Below, piece by piece: positions 27,277 through 36,059 of a DNA stretch of 64,000 nucleotides; position 1 is the stretch's first letter, and each line of letters begins with the position of its first letter. A program made the position numbers and the translations under genes. The notes under the pieces were generated by a model. The model worked only from the letters and a program-made list of their open reading frames with translations. It made no database searches and was not told the origin of the DNA. Location of the stretch: positions 1 through 64,000 of the forward strand of contig SCNS01000027.1 of NCBI GenBank assembly GCA_005503215.1. The letters are read 5' to 3'. Source of the stretch: Sphingomonadaceae bacterium 3R27C6. GTDB lineage: Bacteria > Pseudomonadota > Alphaproteobacteria > Sphingomonadales > Sphingomonadaceae.

Positions 27277-28341
27277 TCAGGCCGCGTAGCGCAGCGGCAG
27301 CGCGCGCTGGCCGGGCTGGCGGTTGGGCGCCATGCCGAGCTTGGCGAGCGTTTCCTCGACCGAATTATATTGCACGCCGATCTTGTAGATCTCGCGCGCT
27401 TCCTTCGCGGTCGCGACCTCGCGGCCGAGTTCCCTGGCGATCCGGACGATCTGCTCGATCCCCTGGACCGAGGTCATCTTGTTGCCGTGCTGGTCATAGA
27501 GCGTGTCCTCGATGCCGCAGCGGACATGCTGGCCGAGGCACATCGCCATGACGTTGACCGGCAGCACGTGCCGCATCAGCGATTCGAGCGTCACCGTCGA
27601 CCCGTCGGGGGCGCGGCGGATGAATTCCATGAAATTATTGGGGTTCGGCCCGTCGAAGCCGCCGCCAATGCCGACCCATGTCAGGTTGAGCGGGCCCTTG
27701 TAGAGTCCGCGGCGGACGAGCCGCTCGACCGTTTCCATGTCGGGCATGCAGGTGAGCTGGAAATGCGGCTGGATGCCCGCGGCGGTCAGCCGGCGCAGAT
27801 GCTCCTCGACCCACTGCGGCCCCGCGGGCACCACCATCTCGCGATACGCCTGATACAGCGCGGGATTGGCGAGCGAGGTCTGACCATATTCCTCGTCGGT
27901 CATCAGGTCCATGATGTTCATCTGGGTCGTGTTGACCGCGATCGTCACCTGATCGGGCGCGGGCTTCAGGTCGGCGAGCATGTGACGGACCTCGTCCGAC
28001 AGCCATTTCGCTTCGGCCCCGTCCTCGTCGCTTTCAGGGGCGAAGGAGATCGAGCCGCCGACCTGGATGATCATGTCGGGCACCCGCTCGCGCACCCCGG
28101 CGATCAGCTCGTTGAATTTCGACAGGCGCTTGCACCCCGACCCGTCCTCTTCGCGGACATGGAGGTGGAGCACGGTGGCGCCGGCGTTGTAGCAGTCGAC
28201 CGCCTTCTGGATATGCTCTTCCATCGTGAGCGGAATATCCTCGGGGAAGTCGTCGGGGTGCCATTCGGGGCCATAGGGCGCGACGGTGATGACCAATTTG
28301 TCCTGCGTTTCGGGAAGCAGGCTGTCGTCGAGAAATTGCAT
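27277..28341 (-). CDS. Beta-keto acid cleavage enzyme (BKACE, DUF849)
   Basis: A 354-residue TIM-barrel enzyme of the BKACE family. Family members condense a beta-keto acid with acetyl-CoA and split it into acetoacetate and a CoA ester, as Kce does for 3-keto-5-aminohexanoate in lysine fermentation. The zinc-binding H59-x-H61 (VLHLHVRE) and the late CGIEDTLY motif are present. Specificity varies widely in this family and cannot be read here. A strong GGAGAGAGAC Shine-Dalgarno precedes the ATG. It lies 20 bp after the TauD-type gene. Confidence 0.9.
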   Translation of the reverse strand: MQFLDDSLLPETQDKLVITVAPYGPEWHPDDFPEDIPLTMEEHIQKAVDCYNAGATVLHLHVREEDGSGCKRLSKFNELIAGVRERVPDMIIQVGGSISFAPESDEDGAEAKWLSDEVRHMLADLKPAPDQVTIAVNTTQMNIMDLMTDEEYGQTSLANPALYQAYREMVVPAGPQWVEEHLRRLTAAGIQPHFQLTCMPDMETVERLVRRGLYKGPLNLTWVGIGGGFDGPNPNNFMEFIRRAPDGSTVTLESLMRHVLPVNVMAMCLGQHVRCGIEDTLYDQHGNKMTSVQGIEQIVRIARELGREVATAKEAREIYKIGVQYNSVEETLAKLGMAPNRQPGQRALPLRYAA

Positions 28342-28361
28342 CGTCTCTCTCCTTTTCGTTA

Positions 28362-29210
28362 TCAGTAGGGGCGGTCGCCGACGATGCCCGCGCGCTCCAT
28401 GCGGCGGATCGTGGGCGGGTAGTCCATGACGGCGTAGTGCTGGGTCGACCGGTTATCCCAGATCGCGACGCTGTTCGGCTGCCAGCGCCAGCGCACCTGA
28501 TATTCGGGGATCGCGGCGCGGCCGATCAGAAAGGCGAGGAGTTGTCCGGCGCCCGGCGCATAGTCCTGGCCGTAGCGGACGTTTTCAGCGGTGTGGAAGT
28601 TGGTGAAGTGCGTCGTGAAGCCGTTGACGAAGAGGATTTTCTCGCCCGTCTCGGGATGCGTGCGGACGACCGGATGCTCGGCATCGGGGAAGCGGGCCTT
28701 CAGCGCGTGGCGCTGTTCTTCGCTCATCCGCGCGCCGAAGCTCGCCTCGATCGAATGGCGTGCCTTCAAGGGTGCGATGGTCGCCTTCACAGGATCGGGC
28801 AGGTCGGCATAGGCTTTCGCCATATTCGCCCACATCGTGTCGCCGCCGACCGGCGGGCAGGCGACGCAGCGCAGCACCGCGCCCATTGGCGGCGCGTCGC
28901 GCCAGGTCGCGTCGCAATGCCAGCTATTCTCATAATAGTCGGGCGGCGAATTCTCGTCCTTGTAGATCTGGACGAGTCCAGGATGCTCGGGATCGCTGCC
29001 GACCACCGGATGGTCCTCGAGCGCGCCGAAGCGGCTGGCGAAGGCGACGTGGTCGGCGCGGGCGATGTCCTGATCGCGCAGGAACAGGACCTTGTGTTCG
29101 AGCAGTGCGGCGCGGATTTCGGCGAACAGGTCGTCGCTGCGGGCCGCTTCGGCGAGGTCGATGCCACGGACTTCGGCGCCGATATGCGTGGTGAGCTTTT
29201 CGATCTTCAT
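28362..29210 (-). CDS. TauD/TfdA-family 2-oxoglutarate dioxygenase
   Basis: A 282-residue Fe(II)/2-oxoglutarate-dependent oxygenase. The iron triad is H98-x-D100 (WHCDATW) and H258 (STQHYAVM). The Arg for 2-oxoglutarate lies in the RRMERAG segment. Relatives hydroxylate taurine, alkyl sulfates or phenoxyalkanoic acids to release a leaving group. Which substrate applies here is unknown. It is the second gene of the operon, between the quinone oxidoreductase and BKACE. Confidence 0.9.
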   Translation of the reverse strand: MKIEKLTTHIGAEVRGIDLAEAARSDDLFAEIRAALLEHKVLFLRDQDIARADHVAFASRFGALEDHPVVGSDPEHPGLVQIYKDENSPPDYYENSWHCDATWRDAPPMGAVLRCVACPPVGGDTMWANMAKAYADLPDPVKATIAPLKARHSIEASFGARMSEEQRHALKARFPDAEHPVVRTHPETGEKILFVNGFTTHFTNFHTAENVRYGQDYAPGAGQLLAFLIGRAAIPEYQVRWRWQPNSVAIWDNRSTQHYAVMDYPPTIRRMERAGIVGDRPY

Positions 29211-29222
29211 CGTCCCTCTCCC

Positions 29223-30200
29223 TCAGAGCACGAAGATGGATGATCCTATCGTCTGACCGGCTTCGAGTTCGCGATGCGCGGCGACGCAATCATCGAGGGC
29301 GTAGCGCTGGCCGATTTCGACCTTGACGCGGCCCGCGGCCAGATGGCCGAACCACAGGTCCGACAGTTCGGCGCGCTCGGCGGGGTCGGCATAATAGTCG
29401 GCGAAGCCGGGGCGGGTGAAATAGACCGACCCCTGCATCAAAAGCTGGAAGGCGTCGACCGGCGGGAAAGGCCCCGACGCGGTGCCGCAGGCGACGAACA
29501 CGCCGCGCCGCTTGAGCGACTTGAGCGAGCCCTCGAACGTGTCCTTGCCGACGCTGTCGAACACCGTCGTCACGCCCTCGCCATCGGTCAATTCCTTGAC
29601 CCGCGCCGCGACATCCTCGCGGCGATAGAAGATGATTTCGTCGCAGCCGAGCGAGAGCGCCTTTTCGGCTTTCGCCTCGCTCGACACGGTGCCGATGACG
29701 CGCAGCCCCATCAGCTTGGCGAGCTGCACCGCGAGCAGCCCGACCCCGCCCGCGGCGGCGTGGAGCAGGATCGTATCGCCCGCCTTCATCCGCGGATTGG
29801 TCTTCGCGAGCCAATAGGTCGCCGACAGACCGCGCATCGTCGACGCGGCGGCATCCTCGAACGAAATGACATCGGGCAGCTTGAAAAGCGGCGCGGCGGG
29901 CATGATGCGCGCCTCGCTATAGGCGCCGAGCGGGCTGCCGTTGTAGGCGACGCGGTCGCCGGGCGCGAAACCGGTGACGCCATCGCCGACGGCCTCGATC
30001 ACGCCCGCGCCCTCGACGCCGATTCCGGCGGGAAGCTGCGCGGGATAATAGCCCGAGCGGAAATAGGTGTCGGCAAAATTGCAGCCGACCGCAACATGGC
30101 GGATGCGGACCTCGCCCGGACCGGGTTCGCCGACCGCGACATCCTCGATCCGGAGCACTTCCGGTCCACCGGCTTCATAAAAACGAACGGCTTTGGCCAT
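29223..30200 (-). CDS. NADPH:quinone oxidoreductase-like protein (MDR family)
   Basis: A 325-residue medium-chain reductase/dehydrogenase of the zinc-free quinone oxidoreductase type. Its GroES-like N-terminal part includes VGCNFADTYFRSGYYP, and its Rossmann fold has HAAAGGVGLLAVQLAK. It is the first gene of the catabolic operon, divergent from the AraC regulator. The 17-bp motif lies 49 bp upstream of the ATG. It would reduce a quinone or enone intermediate; the exact reaction is unknown. Confidence 0.9.
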   Translation of the reverse strand: MAKAVRFYEAGGPEVLRIEDVAVGEPGPGEVRIRHVAVGCNFADTYFRSGYYPAQLPAGIGVEGAGVIEAVGDGVTGFAPGDRVAYNGSPLGAYSEARIMPAAPLFKLPDVISFEDAAASTMRGLSATYWLAKTNPRMKAGDTILLHAAAGGVGLLAVQLAKLMGLRVIGTVSSEAKAEKALSLGCDEIIFYRREDVAARVKELTDGEGVTTVFDSVGKDTFEGSLKSLKRRGVFVACGTASGPFPPVDAFQLLMQGSVYFTRPGFADYYADPAERAELSDLWFGHLAAGRVKVEIGQRYALDDCVAAHRELEAGQTIGSSIFVL

Positions 30201-30248
30201 CTCTCACTCTCCCATTACGATGGGGGTAGAGCAGCGCCCGCTTGCACT

Positions 30249-30265
30249 TTTCACATTTCGTGACA
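30249..30265. promoter_or_regulatory. Shared 17-bp motif at the head of the catabolic operon
   Basis: TTTCACATTTCGTGACA in the 111-bp gap between the quinone oxidoreductase gene and the divergent AraC gene. It is identical to 23908-23924, and the similarity continues as nnATTTT/TTTTT-GC after it. It is the best candidate binding site for the AraC protein. Confidence 0.72.
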
Positions 30266-30311
30266 TAATTTTGGCATTAGACGCCAACGGGCGCGATCAG
30301 AGGAGAGAAGC

Positions 30312-31349
30312 GTGGCCGAACTCGTCCGCGTTGCGGCGCTGACCGGCTATTTTCCGGCGATGCGGGGGCTGGGGGCCGACCCGCGGCCTTTGCTGCGCGA
30401 ATGCGGGCTGTCGCCCGAACTGTTCGCGAATCCCGAACAATTGATCTCGGCGCGAGCGACCATGCGCCTTCTGGAACGCAGCGCCGAGTTTACCGGCTGC
30501 GAGACATTGGGCCTTCGCATGGCCGGGGAGCGTGCGCTGGCCAATCTTGGTGTCGCCAGCCTGTTGATCGCGCACCAGCCGACGCTCCGCCTGGCGCTTC
30601 AGGCGATCACCGAATTTCGCAACCAGATCAACTCGACGCTCGTCCTGCATGTCGAGCCTTTCGGTGAGGAGGTCGTGCTACGCGAAGATTTTGCGCTGAG
30701 CAGCCCCGAGCCGCATCGCCAGTCATCCGATCTCGCGCTGGGCGTTCTCGTGCGCCTCTGCGCGAGCGTGCTGGGCGACAATTGGTCGCCGCTCTCGGTA
30801 TGCTTCTCGCGCGGCAAGCCGCAGGCGTCAGAAATGCAGGTCTATCGGCGGCTGTTCCATTGCGATGTTACTTTCGATTGCGAGTTCAACGGCCTTGTCA
30901 TCGCCGCAGCCGACCTCGACCGGCCCGCGGCGCGCGCCGATTCCGCGCTTGCCGGTCATGCCCGCGAGCTGATCTCGTCGGTGATGAACCCCGCGATGCG
31001 CACGGCTGCACAGGAGGTTGAGCAGTTGATCATGCTCCTGCTGCCTTCGGGGCGCGCCACGGTCCAATATTGCGCCGAATCGATGGGAACCACCGTGCGC
31101 ACGCTGCAACGCATGCTCGACGCCGACGGGACGAGCTTCAGCGATCTTCTTAACCGTGCGCGAATGCAACTTTCTGCGCAATATCTCGCCAATCCGCGCA
31201 CGCGGATCACCGATGTTGCCGAGATGCTCGGCTATGGATCGATCGGCGCCTATACCCGCTGGCATGGCCAGATATTCGGTGTGTCGCCGCGTCAATGGCG
31301 CCTTTCGGCGATCCAGAGGCAACCCACACCATCCGCTCCTGGTAACTAG
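30312..31349 (+). CDS. AraC-family regulator (OruR/ArgR type)
   Basis: A 345-residue regulator. Its N-terminal half resembles the arabinose-binding-like domain of OruR and the QhpR/ToxR-of-Burkholderia group (GLGADPRPLLRECGLSPELF). The C-terminal AraC DNA-binding domain has two helix-turn-helices (YCAESMGTTVRTLQRMLDAD, then RITDVAEMLGYGSIGAYTRW). The start is a GTG at 30312 with AGGAGAGAA just upstream. It is divergent from the catabolic operon, with the 17-bp motif between them, and is probably its activator. Confidence 0.9.
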   Translation: MAELVRVAALTGYFPAMRGLGADPRPLLRECGLSPELFANPEQLISARATMRLLERSAEFTGCETLGLRMAGERALANLGVASLLIAHQPTLRLALQAITEFRNQINSTLVLHVEPFGEEVVLREDFALSSPEPHRQSSDLALGVLVRLCASVLGDNWSPLSVCFSRGKPQASEMQVYRRLFHCDVTFDCEFNGLVIAAADLDRPAARADSALAGHARELISSVMNPAMRTAAQEVEQLIMLLLPSGRATVQYCAESMGTTVRTLQRMLDADGTSFSDLLNRARMQLSAQYLANPRTRITDVAEMLGYGSIGAYTRWHGQIFGVSPRQWRLSAIQRQPTPSAPGN

Positions 31350-31398
31350 GCGGCGGGACCCATGCCGAGCGGAACGCGTTTAGCGTCCGGGGTTCCTG

Positions 31399-33045
31399 TC
31401 AGTTCGCCAGTTCGAGGATTTGCCCTTCCGACGTCAGTCTTGCGCGAAGCTTGTCATAGTCGACGTCTTGCACGGCGATCTGGTCGTCGATCGCGATCGA
31501 TGACGCCGCGGCCGCGGACTGGCCGAGGATCATGAACACCGGCTCCATCCGGATCGAGCCATAGGCGATATGCGACGCCGACAGCGCGACCGGCACCAGT
31601 AGGTTCGCGGCTTCGCGCTTCTTCGGCACGATCGCGTCGTAACTGATCGGATAGGCGCGACCGGGGCTGATCTCGATATTGCCCTCGTTGCGCGCGAAGC
31701 CGCGCGCGTCGACGATCCGCTGCACATTATGCGAATCCATGTTGTACGAGCCCATGCCAACCGGCCGCGGCGTCGGCTTGGCGCCGCGCAGATGCGGTTC
31801 GGCCATCACGAAGTCGGACACCATTCGGCGCGCCTCGCGCACATATATTTCGCGCGGCCAATGGCCGGTGCCGGTAAACTCGTCCTTGCAGAGGCCCCAT
31901 TTCGACATTTCCGCGCGGATCTCGGCGGGCACGGCGGGGTCGTTCGCCATGAACCACAGCAGCCCCTGCTGATAGGTCGTGTGCTCGCGCACGATCGCGG
32001 CGCGATCGGCATCGCTGCCTTCGGGATAACCATAGTTCATGCCGATATTGTCGAACGAGAAGGCGCCGAAATTGTTCGTGTCGGTCTTACCGTTGGGGAT
32101 GCGGTCGAACTTGCGGAAATAGTCGCGATAGCCGGCGTCCATGTAGCGCTGGAGCAATATATACTGGCTCGCGTCATAACCCGCGGGCTTGGGGAAGGGC
32201 ACGCGGTTCGCGGGCACGTCGGTCAGGCACATGCGATAGGTATAGGCTTGGATCTTGTGGTCGGCCGTGCCGTCGCGCGCCGGGCGTTCGGCGCTGATCC
32301 GCGGCACCAGCCCGCTCGAGGGATCGCCGGGCACGCGATACGGGTCGATGTCGAGCGTGAACTGGTGGTTGGTGGTGTTCGCGAGCTGGACGCCGTTGAG
32401 CGTCTCGCCATAGGTCGCGTTGCTCTCACGCCCGACGGTGAAGCTGATGCCCGCTCCGGCCATCAGGTCGCCCTCATAGGTCGCGTCGATGAAGATCTTT
32501 CCCTCGAAACGCTGCCCCGACTTCGAGCGGAAGGCGGTGATGCGATTGCCGTCCATCTCGACCCCGCGCTTCGAGCGGTCGAGTGGCTGATTGCGCACGA
32601 TGGTGACGCCCGCCTGCTTTGCCCAATCCTCGAAGATGCGCTCGGCGACCTTCGGTTCGAACTGCCACATCGCATCGCCGTCGACAAAATTCTCGGCCCG
32701 GGCGGGACGCGGGGCGTGGGCCCAGACCGACGGGTCGTCATAATATCGCTTCACCTTGCGATAGAATTCGAGCGACAGGCCGCCGATCGCGCGATGGTTG
32801 CCGGTGTCGGACCAGCCGAGGCCGTTGGTCGACATGCCGCCGAGATAGTCTTCGCGGCACACCAGCAGCACCGACCGGCCAAGGCGCCGCGCCTCGATCG
32901 CGGCGACAACCCCGCCCGAGGTGCAGCCATAAATGACGATATCGGCGCGTGGATGCGGCTGGGCGGCCGCGGGTGAGGGGACGGCCGCCATCGGCAGAAG
33001 CCAGGCGGACAGGGTGGCGAGGGCGCGGAAGCGCTTGCGGTTCAT
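31399..33045 (-). CDS. Exported FAD-dependent oxidoreductase (FAD_oxidored family)
   Basis: A 548-residue protein with a signal peptide (MNRKRFRALATLSAWLLPMA...AAAQ) and an N-terminal dinucleotide fold (ADIVIYGCTSGGVVAAIEAR), then YLGGMSTNGLGWSDTG. This pattern belongs to the FAD_oxidored family (PF12831). Members are often found in polysaccharide or sugar loci and are sometimes mislabelled as xanthan lyases. It is the last gene after the STN-type receptor, 14 bp away, so probably co-transcribed. The substrate is unknown, possibly a sugar or polyol. Confidence 0.85.
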   Translation of the reverse strand: MNRKRFRALATLSAWLLPMAAVPSPAAAQPHPRADIVIYGCTSGGVVAAIEARRLGRSVLLVCREDYLGGMSTNGLGWSDTGNHRAIGGLSLEFYRKVKRYYDDPSVWAHAPRPARAENFVDGDAMWQFEPKVAERIFEDWAKQAGVTIVRNQPLDRSKRGVEMDGNRITAFRSKSGQRFEGKIFIDATYEGDLMAGAGISFTVGRESNATYGETLNGVQLANTTNHQFTLDIDPYRVPGDPSSGLVPRISAERPARDGTADHKIQAYTYRMCLTDVPANRVPFPKPAGYDASQYILLQRYMDAGYRDYFRKFDRIPNGKTDTNNFGAFSFDNIGMNYGYPEGSDADRAAIVREHTTYQQGLLWFMANDPAVPAEIRAEMSKWGLCKDEFTGTGHWPREIYVREARRMVSDFVMAEPHLRGAKPTPRPVGMGSYNMDSHNVQRIVDARGFARNEGNIEISPGRAYPISYDAIVPKKREAANLLVPVALSASHIAYGSIRMEPVFMILGQSAAAASSIAIDDQIAVQDVDYDKLRARLTSEGQILELAN

Positions 33046-33059
33046 GGTGATCCTCTTGG

Positions 33060-35981
33060 TCAGAAGCTGGCGGCTACGCCGAAGAAGATCCGGCGATCCT
33101 CCTGCGCGCTGAACGTCAGGCGATCGGGTTCGCCCAGATACTGGCGGTCGATCGCCTTGGTCAGATTGATGCCCTCGAAGGTCAGGCGCAGATTGGGCGT
33201 CAGGTTGATCTGCGCCGATGCGTCGAGCTGACCGCGCGCGGAGATATAGGTGTTGCCGCCGCTGGCCGCGCCGCCGACCGAGTTCAGATATTTGCTGCGA
33301 TAGGTATAGGCCGCGCGCACCGAGAAGATGTCGTCCTCATAATAGCCGATCAACGTGTAGCTGTCGCGCGACAGGCCGGGGAGCGGAAGTCGCTCGCCGG
33401 TGATCGAATCGACCAGCGGCGTCGAGCTGTCGACATAGGTGTAGTTCGCCTGGATGCCGAGATTGTCGAACGGTGCGGGCAGGAAGCGGAAGGCTTGCTG
33501 ATAGGCGAGCTCGAAGCCCTTGATATCGCCATCCTCGCCATTTTGCGGCTGCGATATATCGAACAGCCCGAACCGCTCGGAAAAGCCGGGAATGAACTCG
33601 CGGGTCACGGTGTTCACGGTGAAGGAATCGACCTTCTTGTAAAAGACCGCACCGGTAAGCGAGCTCGAAGGCGCGAAATACCATTCGAGCGTGGCGTCAT
33701 ATTGCGTCGCCTCGAACGGCCGGAGATTGGGATTACCGCGCGAGCCGGTCATGCTGACGGTGTTGGGCACGAAGCTGGCGCTGACCTGATTGAGGCCCGG
33801 CCGCGCAACGACCTCCGCCCCGGCCAGGCGCAGCGTCAGATCGTCGTTGAAGTCGATCGACAGATTCGCGCTGGGCAGCCAATAGCTGAAATCGGCCTTC
33901 ACCATGGTCGTGGCGGTCGGCGACAGAAATCCCTTTGTCGCGCGCGCCGTGCTGACATAGCGCACCCCGGCATTGCCCGAATAATGCAGGCCGCCGATAT
34001 CGCCTTCGAAATTGCCCTTCACATAGGCGCCGAGCGTATCCTGCTTGACGTCCTTGATCGAGGTCGGACCGACGGTGATCGTCGTGTCGTTGGGATCGGG
34101 CCTCGCAAGGCCCAGCCCATCGCGGGCGGCCCATTTGTCGAGCGTGCCGCCGAGGAGGTCGCGGGGAAAGGCGCCGTCGGCGCCGGGGAAGAAGGTGCCG
34201 TAATCCTTGCCGTAGCTGAGCCCGGGTAGCTCGTCGACGGTCAGGATGCCGTCGCCGTTCGTGTCGCCGGCCGCGAGCAGGCTGGCCGCGACGGGCAGGT
34301 TCTGCGGATCGGCGGCGAGCAGCTTTACGCGCTCGTAGCGCACCCCGGTCTCCACCGAGGACAGGATGCCCCATTCGGTCTGATATTCCCAGTCCAGCCG
34401 CCCGTCATAGCCGCTGTTCTCGGTCACCGCGTCATAGTCGAAGATCGACAGCAGGCGATATTGCGACGGGTCGTTCGGGTTGAAATTGGCGTCGATCGAC
34501 AGATCCGGCACCGGATTGCCGGCCCTGAAATCATAGCTCGCGTTCGCGATGTTGCCCGCGCGCGGCACGACCACATAAGCGAACGACGCACCCGGCCCGC
34601 CGTCGCTGCCCTTGCCATGGGCATAGGACATGTCGAAGCTCACCCGCGCGCGGTCACCCTCCCATTTCACCGATCCGCCGAGCAGGGTCGATTTGAGGTC
34701 GGTCGGCTCGTCATAGATCAGCGGCCGAAGGGTTACGCCGGTGAAGGTGCCGGCGACGACCGTGTTGCTGTCGTTCACGATCGCATCGGTGTCGTTGTTG
34801 TTGAACAGCACTTGGTAATTGACGCTGTTCCGCTGGCGTTTGAGGTGGTTGAAGGTCGCGTCGAGGATGATTTCGAGTGTGTCGGTGGGGCGCCATTGCG
34901 CGGTGCCGTTCACCGTCAGCCGTTGTTCGGCGCGATCGAAGATGCGCGCCATGAAGCGGTTCGGGCGGTACAGGCCCGGATCGTCCACGCCGTCGCCATC
35001 GCCGTCGATCGCGCCGGTCTGTGTCCAGCCGCCGGCATCGAACGAATGGCCCTGCGTCTTCGTGTCCGAATAGGCGACGCTGGCGAGCAGGCCGAAACGC
35101 TCGCCGAAACTCTTCGAAACCATCGCCGAGCCGCGATAGCCGACATGGTCGGCCTGATCGGCATAGGCGCCCTGGAGGCGTCCGGCGGCGACGAAGTCCT
35201 TGAGGTCGAGCGGACGCTTGGTCTTGAGGTTCACCGTCGCGCCGAGCGCACCTTCGGGCATGTCGGCGGTGGGCGATTTGATGACGAGGATCGAGGAAAT
35301 GATCTCGGGGCTCACCGATTCCAGCGCGGCGTTACCGCCATTGCCCGGCCCGATATAGTTGCGGCCGTTGATCTCGAGCCGGTTCTGCGAAATCCCGCGC
35401 ACGGTGAAGTTCGATCCATCACCCTCGCGCCGGCTGATCTGGACGCCCGTCACGCGGCTCATCGCTTCCGCCACATTCTGGTCGGGCATCTTGCCGATGT
35501 CCTGCGCGGTGATGACGTCGACGATCGATTGTGCTTCGCGCTTGGCGTTGATCGACTCCTGAAGCGACGCGCGGATACCGGTGACGACGATGTCCTCGCC
35601 GGCTTGCGTGTCGGCTGCAGGGCCGGAAGCTTGTTGTGCGGGAGTGTCCGCCAGGCTTGCCTGCGTGACCGCCACGCGGCGCTTCAGCACGAACGCGTTG
35701 CCGACCTTGACCGGGACCAGGTCGGTGCCGGACAGAAGCAGCCGCAGCGCCGCGGCAACTTCCATCGATCCCTTGACGCGATTGACCCGCAAGCCTTCGG
35801 TAATGGCCCCGGGCGCGAGGATCTGGATGCCGGCCTGATGCGCGAACATCGGGATGCCGGTCTGCGCGGCCTGCGCGGGAACGTCGAAACGGCGGACTTG
35901 TGCGGCCGCCTCGGCGGGCGAAGCCACGCCGCATATGATTGCGGCGGCGGTCCCCAGCAGATGAATACGCGCGTGCGTCAA
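33060..35981 (-). CDS. TonB-dependent receptor with STN signalling domain (FecA-like)
   Basis: A 973-residue outer-membrane transducer. After the signal peptide comes an STN domain (FDVPAQAAQTGIPMFAHQAG ... LRLLLSGTDL), a TonB-box-like DIVVTGIRAS, a plug and a large barrel ending ...FFGVAASF. STN domains signal to a FecR anti-sigma factor, and FecR and sigma genes lie directly upstream, so ligand uptake and gene activation are expected to be linked. The start is a TTG at 35981 with GGGGAGGATCGAG before it. The plug SINAKREAQSIVDVITAQDI resembles the carbohydrate-linked TonB-Xanth-Caul group. Confidence 0.92.
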   Translation of the reverse strand: MTHARIHLLGTAAAIICGVASPAEAAAQVRRFDVPAQAAQTGIPMFAHQAGIQILAPGAITEGLRVNRVKGSMEVAAALRLLLSGTDLVPVKVGNAFVLKRRVAVTQASLADTPAQQASGPAADTQAGEDIVVTGIRASLQESINAKREAQSIVDVITAQDIGKMPDQNVAEAMSRVTGVQISRREGDGSNFTVRGISQNRLEINGRNYIGPGNGGNAALESVSPEIISSILVIKSPTADMPEGALGATVNLKTKRPLDLKDFVAAGRLQGAYADQADHVGYRGSAMVSKSFGERFGLLASVAYSDTKTQGHSFDAGGWTQTGAIDGDGDGVDDPGLYRPNRFMARIFDRAEQRLTVNGTAQWRPTDTLEIILDATFNHLKRQRNSVNYQVLFNNNDTDAIVNDSNTVVAGTFTGVTLRPLIYDEPTDLKSTLLGGSVKWEGDRARVSFDMSYAHGKGSDGGPGASFAYVVVPRAGNIANASYDFRAGNPVPDLSIDANFNPNDPSQYRLLSIFDYDAVTENSGYDGRLDWEYQTEWGILSSVETGVRYERVKLLAADPQNLPVAASLLAAGDTNGDGILTVDELPGLSYGKDYGTFFPGADGAFPRDLLGGTLDKWAARDGLGLARPDPNDTTITVGPTSIKDVKQDTLGAYVKGNFEGDIGGLHYSGNAGVRYVSTARATKGFLSPTATTMVKADFSYWLPSANLSIDFNDDLTLRLAGAEVVARPGLNQVSASFVPNTVSMTGSRGNPNLRPFEATQYDATLEWYFAPSSSLTGAVFYKKVDSFTVNTVTREFIPGFSERFGLFDISQPQNGEDGDIKGFELAYQQAFRFLPAPFDNLGIQANYTYVDSSTPLVDSITGERLPLPGLSRDSYTLIGYYEDDIFSVRAAYTYRSKYLNSVGGAASGGNTYISARGQLDASAQINLTPNLRLTFEGINLTKAIDRQYLGEPDRLTFSAQEDRRIFFGVAASF

Positions 35982-36059
35982 CTCGATCCTCCCCTTTTCA
36001 TCGGGCGCCCTATTGCCGGTGCGCTCTCGATACCAAGAGTCCGCGCCGGCGGGTTTCCG

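Noticed and set aside
26680..28368. Open frame of 562 codons on the plus strand across the RBBP9 and BKACE genes
   Set aside because: It spans two confidently identified minus-strand genes and is rich in Arg, Asp and His, as expected of an antisense frame.
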